Assembly (NCBI GenBank): GCA_963669155.1
Contig: OZ022589.1
Location: 5,834,723 to 5,898,722, forward strand
DNA from: Arbacia lixula
Lineage: Eukaryota; Echinodermata; Echinoidea; Arbacioida; Arbaciidae
Length of the DNA: 64,000 bases
Direction of reading: 5' to 3'
Positions 1-12,400 of the stretch are shown here, piece by piece (the stretch's first letter is position 1; every line of letters begins with the position of its first letter). A program made the position numbers and the translations under genes. A model generated the notes under the pieces. That model made no database searches, was not told where the DNA came from, and saw only the letters and a program-made list of their open reading frames with translations.

Positions 1-311
1 TGAGAATTTCCTTAAACTTAGCATGATGTTTTCAGTGATATCATCCACCCGTTGACTATGAGAATATCTTATTCTCATTCATCTAACATAACACATTGAC
101 TCCCTCAAGTTTAGGGTTAATGTGTAGGTGGTAAAATATTGGTGTTCCTTCAACAGCAAAAAATACTTGTGTTACATGTACATATATCAAAAGAGTATAC
201 TGATGCATACACTTCAAAAGGTCCACATGTTTCTACCTTGAGAGTTTTGTTAACAGCAGATTTAGCTGATGGAATATCACTGTTTCTCATTGTCTTTATA
301 TGTTTCCCCAG
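1..311 (+). other. Intron upstream of exon W1
   Basis: AT-rich sequence ending in the pyrimidine tract and tttccccag acceptor of W1. No other feature seen. Confidence 0.6.
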
Positions 312-409
312 ATTTTGGCATTCTGAATAAGAAGGATGGGAAGAAATTTGAGCCAGCGCCCGACATGTACACTCTGATCGGCCATAAGCAACTCAAGTAT
401 CTTCTGGAG
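312..409 (+). CDS. Dynein exon W1 (linker)
   Basis: Follows tttccccag and ends gag|gtaaag. Begins with two bases of a split codon. The end encodes GHKQLKYLLE, the dynein linker segment before the conserved tryptophan-rich stretch. Codons stay open only in this frame. Confidence 0.8.
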
Positions 410-3400
410 GTAAAGAGAACTTTCTTCTGTAGATCATAGTCACCATTTGCAACCGCTTTGCACTTTTAACCATGACTTTTAGACTGCAGGCACATGTTAT
501 TATTGTCACTCGATCTCAAAAATGTTTATTGTTCACAAGTTAAGTCTTGTAATTATTTTTATATTGATATGGCATGTTTTAATGAGGGAAATCTATAAAC
601 CGTGAACCCTGACAGGATAATCAGCTGACGTTGCAAAGCATGCTGGTCTCTCCGCACCTGGCTGACCTCCGACCCGAAGCAGACTCCTGGGCTTCTACCC
701 TGAGGCAGGTGGGAGACATGTTGGAGCTCTGGGTGGTCTCACAGAAAAAGGTACGCTGTTACTCCCATTACTTGTTCATTTGTTACATATGTATGTATGA
801 GCTCTTATTTTCAGGGGGGAGGGGGTCCTGTAATTTTGCAAATTACTGTAGGGCTGCAGATTTAACAACATGCACAAATATTACCATATGATCTTGATCA
901 CTAAGCACCTGCACCTCATGCGGCTGCTCTCTGTATCAGCTGTTGATCTCACGAAAGGGTAAGAGGTACTGTATATTAGTATACCAGCTAGCTAGTGGTA
1001 ATGTGAGCAAGTGCAGTTTGTTTTCTGCCATTTGTGTTTGAACATATTATAGCCAGCTAGGGAGCAGTGCATGCAGTGTATAGCTCAAATGCTGGGTGCT
1101 ATGCGCGAAAACAAAAACCAACAAAACTATTTGTATGCAACAATATATGGGAGCTCGTGGTGATTAAATCTTGGCTGCAAAAAAAAAAAATGACTTCCAT
1201 GGTAGAAGTGTAATACACTTATGTAACTTATTTGTGTGGTACATGTATGCATTCAAAACAGAAAGTACATGTATGAACACTGATCAAGAAAAATGAACAT
1301 GTCAAGTAGTGCAATCATTCCATTACTTTTTTTACTGTAGCTTAGTCACTCTTGGATTAGGCCTAAACACTCTGTTTTCACACAACTTTGCTATCACTAT
1401 GGATGGACCCTTTTAATTTTTTTATAGAAAAATGATTAAGGATCAATTTGTATCGATTATAATTACATGGTTAAAATAACATCTTGTTGGTCGTGTCTTT
1501 TTTCCAAACATAATGCTTTCACTGCGTCTCCTGAAGTATTTTTGTTTGTATTTTCTTCTCTGTCGCTACAGTGGTTGTACCTGAGTCAAGTGTTCTCAGA
1601 CGAGACAGTTGGAGATCATCAGCCTGATCTTGAGGTGAAGTTTAAGGCAGTGGATCAGAAGTATCAGGTCAGTATTCACAGGGCCCTGTTCCATGAAGCT
1701 GGTCGTAAGGTACTTACGACTGGTGACCTGTTCCTAGGTGCCAGATCAGATGCTCAATGATTTTGATTCCCATCAGCTAAAGTTGAAAGCTGATCTTTGT
1801 AGATTAAGATTAAAAAGCGTCTGAATACAAAGTGTATAATTTGTCAAATTTGATGAGGATTGTAGGAAATTTCCTCCTACTACGTTAAAACAGGAACATA
1901 TTGGGGCTGAATTTTCCCACTCAGATACTAAGCAGCACTAATCCAATCCATTCTGCCATTTGGGCATTGGAGAACAGGCTATGAATAAACGTCAAATACC
2001 TTACATTACATGATAAAGCCACACCCCTACAGTTCCATGGCATATGTTGACATTCCTAAGTAGACCAGGGTTCACAAAGTCAGAAAATCTAAAAGTGAAC
2101 AATGGGTTAAAATTTTTGAAACCTAATAATATCCTTATGTGTGATTTTTGTTAATTTTTGTTAACTTTTGTTAACCAGTTACTATAATATTGTTCTGCTG
2201 AAAATTTCATCAACTTATTACTTCAGTGAGGTTTAATTTCCCTTTAATATTTTCCACTTATTACATCAGTAGGGTTTAATTTCCCTTTAATATTTTCCAC
2301 ATTTTCATGGCGCTAATGAAAAAATTACTATGGCTGTTACATCGTTGTGTTTGCATGTTCCCAGGAATTCATCACTAGTGTTGTGGGGGATCCTAAGGTG
2401 CTGTCCATCCTGAGCAAGAGGAAGGGGATGAAGGGACACAGGGAGCTGCAGGGAGACGTCTTGGCAGAGCTTCTCAAGACCCTCAGTGCCAGCCAGGTTA
2501 GTCATTCTGGACCAAGGCCTTTTAAGAGCGGACCTGATTATTATTAAGCTATCAAATTGGCAACTCTTCTTTGTTACGATTGGTTATCATAAAATGGAAA
2601 ATATGTTTCCTTGTAAATTAACACAACATCAAAAACACATGAATTAGAGCAATAATGCTGCCAATTTGAGGAGCGAAAGTATGATTTCTACCTTTTCAGC
2701 ACATTGTCAATTTGAAGATTTAGTGATAATTTGACCTGAATTTTGCTTTGCAAAATTCTTACATAGCGTATATTCATAACCAAACTACAGAAAATAGATT
2801 AATATTATGGAGGAATTAATGCTCTCTCATGGGATGCATCTTTTATCATTTTTGATGTTTGATATCAACAATTACAGCATCAAATCCCATATTTGTTGGG
2901 CTTTTTTTTTTCTGTACAGAGAGAATCTATTTTGTCATTCCTTTTCACATGATATAAATAATAACAGACAATAACAAACGTAATGACATAACAGAAATAA
3001 AGCATTGAAATATCTTTGACATTGTTTTTTTTCAGTCATTGTAATGCAAAAAGATTTAATTACAGAAAATGACAAAAAACGAACCTGCTTGAAAGCAAAG
3101 CTTGTTAGATGTAGATTCGCACAATTATGATCATACTTTATACATTCATAACTTAATTATGAAAAAAGTTACGGGAAAGAAAAGAAAAAGCATGACAGAC
3201 GATAAAAACACACAATTAAATAGAACAAAGCAAATTAGAAATATTAGAAGAATGATAAATGCAGAAAATAAGAATGAGAAAGTAAAAAAAAAGGAAAAAA
3301 AAAGGGAAACATGCAGAAAGAGAAAAAGAAGACCGTCAGAGAGAGAAGTGAAGCAGCTAGTTTGCTGCACTCAAGTTTTTATTATATTTATATGAAGATA

Positions 3401-6400
3401 ATAACTAGAGCGTCATTTTTGTCTATGGCCAAGTGAAACAGACAATGGAAAGCCATTGCATGCAAAGAACTGTACTGTCTTTTTTTTTTTTTAAGTGGAA
3501 CTGTTTTTTTGACTTACCATGACCAATAGAAAAACTTTTTCAGTGCCAAAGTTGCAGAGAATGTGTAATAAATGAATCGTCTTTTCCTGGCTTGGTACTG
3601 AGAGTGATAACAATTTCGTATGATTTCTGCTGATCAGGACGACATCCTCACAAACCTGGACCCGTTTGCTGCCACCAACTTCTCGCTGGAGAGAGCCCGG
3701 CACAAGTACCCCCGCCTGCACTTCCTGAGCAACCACGAGATGATCGACCTCTTCTCCAACTCCTCGGACCGGCAGAAGTGGGTCCCCCAGGTGAGGGCGC
3801 TGTTTCCGGGAATCCGCAGTCTGGTCTTCGAGGTGCCGTCGTCCTCTGACGACGATGGAATCGGCTCTGGGTTCGATCTGCTTCTGAACGGTGAGATTCT
3901 TTAAGGTCACACGAGGCAGTATTCCTCATTCTCCTCAGTCATACTTCCTCTCTGCCCTCCTTCCTTCCCCCAACATTTTGTATGCAATATGCCCTCTCAC
4001 CTAAACTCATTCTCTCTTCTATTGCTACTGTATTCCAGCCGACAGATTAGAAGTGACCGCCATCCAGGGGTCGTTAGGGGAGCACTTTAACCTGCTGGCC
4101 CCCCTGTCTGCCAAGTCCTCACCCCCTGTGTGGATGAGATGCCTGGAGACCTCCCTCAAGACCACCATGGGCAATCTCCTGCACTCCTGCCTCGAGTCCC
4201 GCCTCACGGAAGGTAACCTTTGACCTGGCTTCCAAGCCATTGGACATTTCTCAACCAAAGAATTCATTAAAGGGCATATACTTTACTGGGAAGGCAAAAA
4301 AGCCTTCAAAATGTAATTGTTAGCATTCTTCTTGCCAATGGTCTTAAATTCATGTATTGTCTATTTTAGAAGCTTGCTGAAAGTTATTTACCCTTAAATG
4401 ATCTACATTTGGAGTAATGAGTGATTAAATCACAAATCCTCAAAATGTTCGGCCCGAACATTTTGAGGATTTAATCATTAATCATTAATTATTCCATATG
4501 TGCATCATTTGAGGACAAATTTTGAGGGCAAACTTTTAGCAAGTTTCTAAAATAGACAATACATGAATTTAAGACCATTGGCAAGAAAATTGCTAACAAT
4601 TACATTTTGAAGGCTTTTTTGCCTTCCCAGAACAGTATATGCCCTTTAAAGGGGTCTGGCTGCAGTAGACTACTAGTAATCATTCTCAATTTCTTCTCCG
4701 GAACGGAGTCAGAAAAGGGGAGAATGATACAGTGACTAGTCTTAGAATATGATATTTGATTTTTCAGTTCGATTAGAAATACCCAACAGTCTTGAAACCA
4801 GACAAAAATCAAACGTAGCACAGGTTACACAGGTTTTTTCCTGTCAAAAAAGGATCAACAATTTTACAAAGTGATAATGCCTGAAGAAAGAGTCAACTAA
4901 CTTTTATCCTTCTTCTTTGTCGTGTTGTGCTGCTATTAATCTTGCATGCTCACTAATTTCATTATTACGTTGTGAGCAAAGCGATTATCCATGGATGATC
5001 AATGATCTACTCAAATCAACTTCATTTTCTCTTCCCAGGACTCGTCGCTGAAGACATCCTAGCCGAGCTGAGCGCGCTAGAGGCAGCCCAGCAGCCCACC
5101 CTTGACCCCTCCTCCGTCTCAGACGCCGACAACGAGGGCGATCTACTGAAAGAGGCTGTGCGTGTGAGCTTTAGCCACTGGCTGCTGCGCTACCCCTCCC
5201 AGTGCGTGTTGGCCGGGGAAGGGGTACTCTGGAGCAGGGAAGTGCAGCCTGCTGTCAAGGAAGGGGACAAGAAACAGCTCACTGATGTCAGGTCAGCAAT
5301 AAAATAATGATTTTTCAATTTACATAGTGCTTAATTTGAATATCTAAATGCTTTGCAATTCAAAATATAATGTGCTCTCCACAAAATTAAAATCAATCTA
5401 TACAAAATATAAAACTTAAATTTGATAAGCAAAATGTAACAAAACAAAGAAAAATCAAATCATGTAGATACATATAGTTGATAACTACACATTTTATTTA
5501 CTAAGAATGGGTTGTTTACAAATAAATTAATTGACCTAATGAGTGAAGAGGTGATTTTTTAATCTAGAAGCGAACAAAGTGGCAGAGGTTGGAGAGCCAA
5601 GTTCAAAAGGAAGGTTTTTATAAAGAGTTGGGGCAAGGACGGAGATAGATCTTTTCCTATAATAATTTGTTTTTGTATTGTGGGATTTCAAGGAGCAATT
5701 GGTCCTGTGAAAGCAAAGAGCGGGATGGAGTGTAGCATAGTATAGTGTAGTGCTTCTTTACCCTTTTATTCGATAGGCAATGATGTCAATCACTTGTATT
5801 GCATTGAGGGATATGGACTATGGGTGTTTGGTACAGAGGAGGTTGATTGAACTTTGTCCAGGCTAATTTGCTAGTAGCTCCTCCATTATCCAAACGAGAA
5901 TTCATGCTCAGCTTGCTGAAATCAATGAATATCTTGATTTAAAGACAGCCCGTCCCTTTTTCAGATCACCACAAAACCATTGAAACATTGGCAAAACATA
6001 TAGAGAAGTGTTAGCAAGCTGTATATTCATAATTTGAAACTGATACGTAGTGTAAAATTCAAATAACGCACATGAACAACATCTGATTAATAGTCTTTAC
6101 CTCAGGCTCTTAGCAGTTTGTGTTTGAATATCTGCTTTATTGATTCATCTGTTTATTAAATTATAAAATGCATTCTGAAAAAAAAAAATTGTTCTATAGA
6201 AGGAATCATCTCCAAAGTTTGGTAATTACTCATAAAATTAGGATTTCACACATGCATAATATAACAATTAAATGAAAAATGAAATTTTGAAATTTAATTA
6301 ATATTTTATAAGTGAGGGAGGTTAGAGAAGTCACATGACTAGTCACGTGACTTCGAGTATAATGTGAGAGCCCGCTCCAGTGCAACGTCATATTTAGAAG

Positions 6401-9400
6401 GACCGTGAATATTGTACAATATCTCTGAGCATAACTTCACTCCTGCGATACATAGACTTGAGCTGCAGAGGGAGGGAGAGGTGGGTGTGACTTCTCTAAC
6501 CTCCCTCACTTATAAAATATTAATTAAATTTCAAAATTTCATTTTTCATTTAATTGTTATATTTTATTTCGTGAGCTCAGTATCGAGAAGTCACATGACT
6601 AGTCACGTGACTTCGAGTATAATGTGAGATTTCAAAGATGTACAATATTCATGGTAGTTAGTACAAAGGTACAATTTCAAGGTCAAAGTACATCTACTGT
6701 AAGTCTCACCGCCCAGTTTAACTGCAGGGTGTACCCACTACTGCTCGACCAAATGACGTTTCCTCTCTGGTCTGGCGGAAATAAAAGTTTTTGAACGTCG
6801 TCTCATTGGACCACCCCGCTTGACGCAAAATTTCTGCGAGCGGGAAATTATTTTTCTTGGCTGTGGAAGTTGCAGCTGATCTCGTGGAGTGTGCGGAGAA
6901 CTCTTCCGTGTCGATGCCAGATGATTTCAGTACACACTTGATCCACCTTGCAATAGTCTGCTTACTTGCACGCTTGATAGGCTTTTTGTATGTCACAAAG
7001 AGTCCTTTCTCGGTTCCTCGGACAGTCTGTGTTCTTTTAATATATTCTCTAAGATAGTGCACTACACACAATCTCCTGTCCTCCGGGTAAGCCTTCAGTG
7101 ACAATTTGATGCCTACTTTGCCTGGCCTGCTGTTTTTTAGCAAATTAACTACAGCAATGTCCACCAGGTCCTTGCTTATCTTGGTATTATCGAGTGTCAA
7201 AAGGTAGATTGTCTGCACACGTTGAGCTGAAAGAAGGGCCAGGAGCATACAAACTTTTTGTGTCAAGGCGCACATAGACAATTTGTGAGCTGGACTGCTG
7301 CTCCTGAGGAAGTTGAGGACTTTGCCGACATCCCAAATGAAACTATAGCGAGGTGTTGGGGGCCTTAGATTGAAAACACCCTTCACATATCTGCAGATCC
7401 AAGGATGGTTAGAAATATTGTATCTGTCATCATCTAACAAAACTACCGATGCTAAAGCACTCCGAGCTACATTGATTGCATTATATGATGCTCCTGCTTG
7501 AAACATGGAGTTAAAGAACATGAATAATCTTCCCACTTTGGTGCGGGTCCAAAGGAAACGATGCTGTTGGCAGAACTTTTGCCACTTTCGAATGTAACAT
7601 AGATACTGTTTCTTAGTTGAATCTCTCCAAGATGCTCCAATAATGTTTGCAGTTTCGGTGCTTAGGCCTTGGGTAGTGAACTGTCTGTTCCAATCCTGCA
7701 ACAGAGAAGAGAAAGTCTCTTTAATGGGTGAGGTCTCCCCGAGGTTGGCTGTGTCAATATGTTCCCCTTAGGCAATGGCATTGGTTCTTCCAATAGCAAA
7801 TTCTGTAACATTGGATACCAAGGTTGTGTTGGCCAGTCGGGAACGATTATAATTCCTTTCGCACCGTCTTCTCTAACCTTTTGTAGGCACTTTGCAACTT
7901 GGCAAAACGGGGGAAATGCATAGAACCTAAGCTGGCCCCAATCTATCGAAAAAGCATCAACAGCCCAGGCTTCAGGGTCTGGCATCCACGAAACATACCT
8001 GGGAAGCTGAGTGTTCAATCTAGATGCAAATAAATCTACATCTGGGAGTCCGAAACGTTTTGTTATTGTGGTGAAAAGTTTCCGGTCCAGCATCCACTCA
8101 ACATTATCATTAAACTTCCTGGACAGTGCATCAGCTTCTGTATTTTGTGAACCTGGCAAATGGGCAGCAGAGACCCAAATGTTACGTTTGCTGCACCAAT
8201 TCCAGATTTCGAGTGCCATTTTATTGCAAGACCGAGACTTGGTACCACCCATGTTGTTGATGTATGCCACTGCGGTGGTATTATCTAGACGTAAGAGTAT
8301 GTGCGTGTTTCTCACATGTGAACAGAAACTTTTAAGACCATGGAAAGCTGCCAATGTTTCGAGGTAGTTTATTTCATTGTTTTCTGCCTTGCATTGTTCT
8401 GCATCATTCCATCTACCCCCAGCATGTGAGACCATGTCAGTGGCCCCCCATCCTTTCCCACTAGCATCAGATCTTATCTCCATTGTTGGTTTATCCCTGC
8501 AAATAGGGCTCCATGCCAAATCCACATTGAAAACCCACCATTTTAATTCTTCCACTGCCCCTGCCGAAAGTGTCTGTGCAAGCCTCTTTGAGATCGTTTT
8601 TCTTGGACAGTGGCAGGGAGATTTTCATGCTTTTAGTGTTCAGGTTGAACCCCAGGAATTCGATTTCCTGGGAAGGCACAAGGACTGATTTCTCTGGGTG
8701 TATGATAAACCCAAGATTAGAGAACAATTCAGTTGTGGCGGTAACGGCTTGTTTTATTGCCGATTCTGTGTCACCGATAATAATGGTATCGTCCAAATAT
8801 GCTACAACTGTGTGTCCCATCTGTCTCAGAGAGGCTAGCAGAGGCTTTATCATTTTAGTAAAAAGCCTCGGTGCCGACGATAGACCATTTGGCAGGGCTT
8901 TGAACTGCCACAACTCTTGATCCCACATGAAACGCAGGTATTTGCGTGATTCAGAGTGTATGGGAATAGTGTAGTATGCATCTCGGAGATCTACTGAAGC
9001 CATATAGTACCCTTTGGAAAGGAGGGGCAGGACTGAAAAAATGTTGTCCATCTTGAAGTGTTCATAATGAACACTTTTATTCAGCTCTGACAAATCAAGA
9101 ATTAATCTGATCTCTCCATTTTTCTTCGGTCTTGAAAAGATTTCCGATAAAAATTCGCCTGATTCATGAGGGCATCTCTCAATCACACTTTTCTCTTCAA
9201 GCTTAATAATTTCCTGATCAAGTTTTTCTTTATCCTCAGTGCTCCGTCTGTACGGGTAGAGAGGTTTTTCCCTCCTGGGGGGAAAGTATTCAGCATCAAA
9301 ATCAATGCTGTACCCTTCAACGGCACGTAAAATGTGAGGGTCAGATGTTAGAGAGTACCAATTGGGCAAAAAAGGCTTCAGACGACCTCCGACTGGACAA

Positions 9401-12400
9401 GGTAGTTGAGTTTTGCTTACTTGATTGCTGGGAGTGGGGGTAGAAGTATCTACTTCCTCCCCTGGCCTTGGCTCTGCCTCTGCTGGTAGGCATTCCTCTG
9501 GTTGTTGTTGCTGTTGTCCCATCGCCGTGGTGCTGTGGCTGTCGATGCGGGGGGTTCTCTCCACCCCTTCTGGGCCCCTAAAAAAGGCCGGCCGTTTGAT
9601 CCAGGGATCATCTTTCGTGACTTTCGGTCCCTGTCCCTTGGCCGGTAGGATGTGCTGCGGCGATCGCGATGGGATGATTGTTGTGCTTTTTTGTAGGGAT
9701 GATATCTCTGCTTTACCATCCCAGCAACTGTCTTATGTTGGTCTTGGATTTCTTTGACCTGTTTACCCAGGTCGTCTCCAAAGAGTTGCTTCGTCACTTT
9801 GGTGGTTGGTTTGCACAAATGGTGGTACTGCTGGTTCATGTCTGGCTTAATGAACTCCTTTCTCAGAGAGTTAAGGGCGAAATTTGTATTGCACAACAAA
9901 GCCATAGCATCTTGCTGGTTTTCTGTCATGGACGATGGCTCCAGAGACTTGGCAAATGCCTGGATACCCTTAACAAGTGACTGTTGAATGGTTTGAAGTT
10001 TGATGTCACGATACCTGGTGCTTGTGGGAATATTTTCCCAAATTGTGGAATTAACCCGTGGAGGTTCCAGGAGGGGGCAGTTAGCCGGGCACGAGTACTT
10101 TGCGGCAGCGTCTTCGAGGGATTTAGAGTCTAGTTTCTCCGTCAACATGAAACTCATCGTTTCTGCTATCTCTTCATTAAGAGGTTCTCCGACCTGTGAT
10201 GGTGCTGCGAACCTTGCCGCCATGGGTGGTACAAATTGTGACTTTGATTTCCCCAACTCTTGTGGAGCAGTGAGCGAGTCATCAGTAATGTCTTGCTTGT
10301 CGGGCATTGAGTTGTCGCCAAGAAAATTTGCGACTGAGTGGTCATCAGCTAAGTCTACGACTGCTGAAGTTGATGGGGGATGCAAATTATCTCGAGTGTC
10401 ATGAGTGTGGAAGTCTCTGTAATAGGAGGACTCATCCTCTCCACTCGAGCTTGAGGAAAAAATGTCCGCTATATCCTTCCGCCGATGCGGTTGATGAAGT
10501 CGCGTTAAATCACCCGCAATTTTGTCCATCAACATTTCTAACTTATCCATCCGTGAAGAAATGTTTGTTTCCCCCGCGGTCATGGCGTTTGTGAGCGATG
10601 GTGATGCGAGAGCGGGCGGGTCCGTCTGTGACTTCCCCGCCGAGCTGCTGGGCCGGGTTGCGGGCGCGGGTGGTGGTGATGCGAGAGCAGGCGAGTCCGT
10701 CTTTGACTTTCTCGCCGCGCTGCTGGGGCGGGTCGCCTTGGGCTTCCCGCTGGAGACAGACGTACCGGTCTGCGCCTTCCCCCCGGAGCTGGCGGCGCGG
10801 GTTGCCTTCGGCTTCCCGCTCGCGCCATGCGTTTGCTTCTCTCCTGCCGTGCTCGCCTTCGGCTCGCTCGGCAAATTTCTTGCGCAATTTTCCGTTTCTT
10901 GCGGTGTTGAATCCATCTTCAAATTATGGTCAGCATAAAGCTACCATGAAGAATGGACGAAAGAAAGGATTTTGCGATCTATTCACAACCCGATTGCTGC
11001 GATGAAAAGCGATAATTCTACGCTGTAAATTTCCGTTTACACGTTGCTACATTGCACATGGAACGAATATGACGTTGCACTGGAGCGGGCTCTCACATTA
11101 TACTCGAAGTCACGTGACTAGTCATGTGACTTCTCGATACTGAGCTCACGAAATAAAATAACCACATAGATACTGTAACAAAGACTAATACTTTTTTCGT
11201 AGTACGAAAAAAAGTCGGTTTGAAATTTAACGGCTGAATTTTTTACATATACAGAAAGCTTCAACATGCTATATTCTTAGAAAAGGTCTTGAATCACACT
11301 TTCTTCAATTTCCGATGGTGGTAGACGATTTCAAATTTTAAGCTTACAAAAGGGACGGACAATCTTTAAGGTAAGGGATAGTGGTGGTAAAAATAATGTC
11401 GTTTCCACCGCGTTAAAACAGTGGACCATCTTCATTGTTAAGCGTCCTTCACTACATGCAGTAATGTTCCTACTTTACCCTGAGGGGAAATACCTGTAGC
11501 AGACTGCAGTGACAAACTAATTCCACATGAATGTTTATAGATTTAGATTGTTTGCAAGGACATTGTTTTCTTTTACTTTTGTCGATGGCTTTGATTCTTC
11601 ATTCTTCAAATAAACACATATTCGTAATAAAAAATGAACATTACTTTGACAATTTGACACAATTTGACAATATGACACAAAAGGTTTAAGCATAAACATG
11701 AAAAGAAATGTTGATGCAAGGCAATTTCTAGTTTACATTGTTAACATATTAACCCTTTGTGTGCTAAATTATTAATGCTATTCAGTGGAATTTGTGTGTT
11801 TTCATGGTGAAATAATCCACACATGGCCAGATAAAAGGCCCTGTCATCAAAATGTATGTTGACTTATGTTGATGCAACTTGATATGTATATAACAAAACC
11901 TGCCCACAAGAGCCACACTTGTCTTCACACAATACCACCCAACAACCTTTCATGTGGAATAATCGTTTCCTTATATCAGAAATGTGCTAGCTATGCCAAG
12001 GAAAAAAATCCATAATTTGCAGTGTATAAACATGTGATGCTATCATAAGCACTTGCAGGTACATGTAGTCATTGCAATGTTTAGTTAGTGCATTAATGCT
12101 ATCTATTTTCCTGCTAATTTCTACCTTTGATAATGTCATAAGGGGAATCTTGAGTTGGAGGAAATTTTTGGAGGCGGAGCTTATCAGTGCTAAGAAAAAT
12201 AAAGACAAATTATTTTAAAATATTGGACACATATTTCCATTGAACAGTTGTGATTTTGCTTTATACATGTATATATATATATTAAGTTGCATCAACATAA
12301 GTTAACATACATTTGGATGACAGGGGCCCTTTAACTCTTTATGCGCCATTGAGGCATTTTTGCACTGGTAATACATACCATTCACATTGGGCAGTATGAA

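Larger units (their letters stand above)
6560..11160 (-). mobile_element. DIRS-type tyrosine-recombinase retrotransposon in a dynein intron
   Basis: Element about 4.6 kb long, antisense to the host gene. It is bounded by 69-bp perfect inverted repeats (6560-6628 and 11092-11160) and has an extra partial end copy at 6325-6394. It carries a gag-like ORF, an RT/RNase H ORF and a tyrosine recombinase on the minus strand, with overlaps of 115 bases (gag/RT) and 40 bases (RNase H/YR). Inverted terminal repeats plus YR separate it from Ngaro and PAT elements, which have split direct repeats, and from LTR retrotransposons, which use an integrase. Only one frameshift was seen, so it is fairly recent. 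Confidence 0.93.

Noticed and set aside
139-330. 63-codon plus-strand frame at the window start
   Set aside because: It crosses the acceptor of W1 in a frame that is not the dynein frame.
3102-3395. Plus-strand lysine-rich 97-codon frame and its minus-strand mirror
   Set aside because: A-rich intronic DNA; not flanked by splice sites that would keep the dynein frame.
8011-8367. 118-codon plus-strand frame inside the DIRS element
   Set aside because: Shadow of the RNase H frame on the opposite strand.
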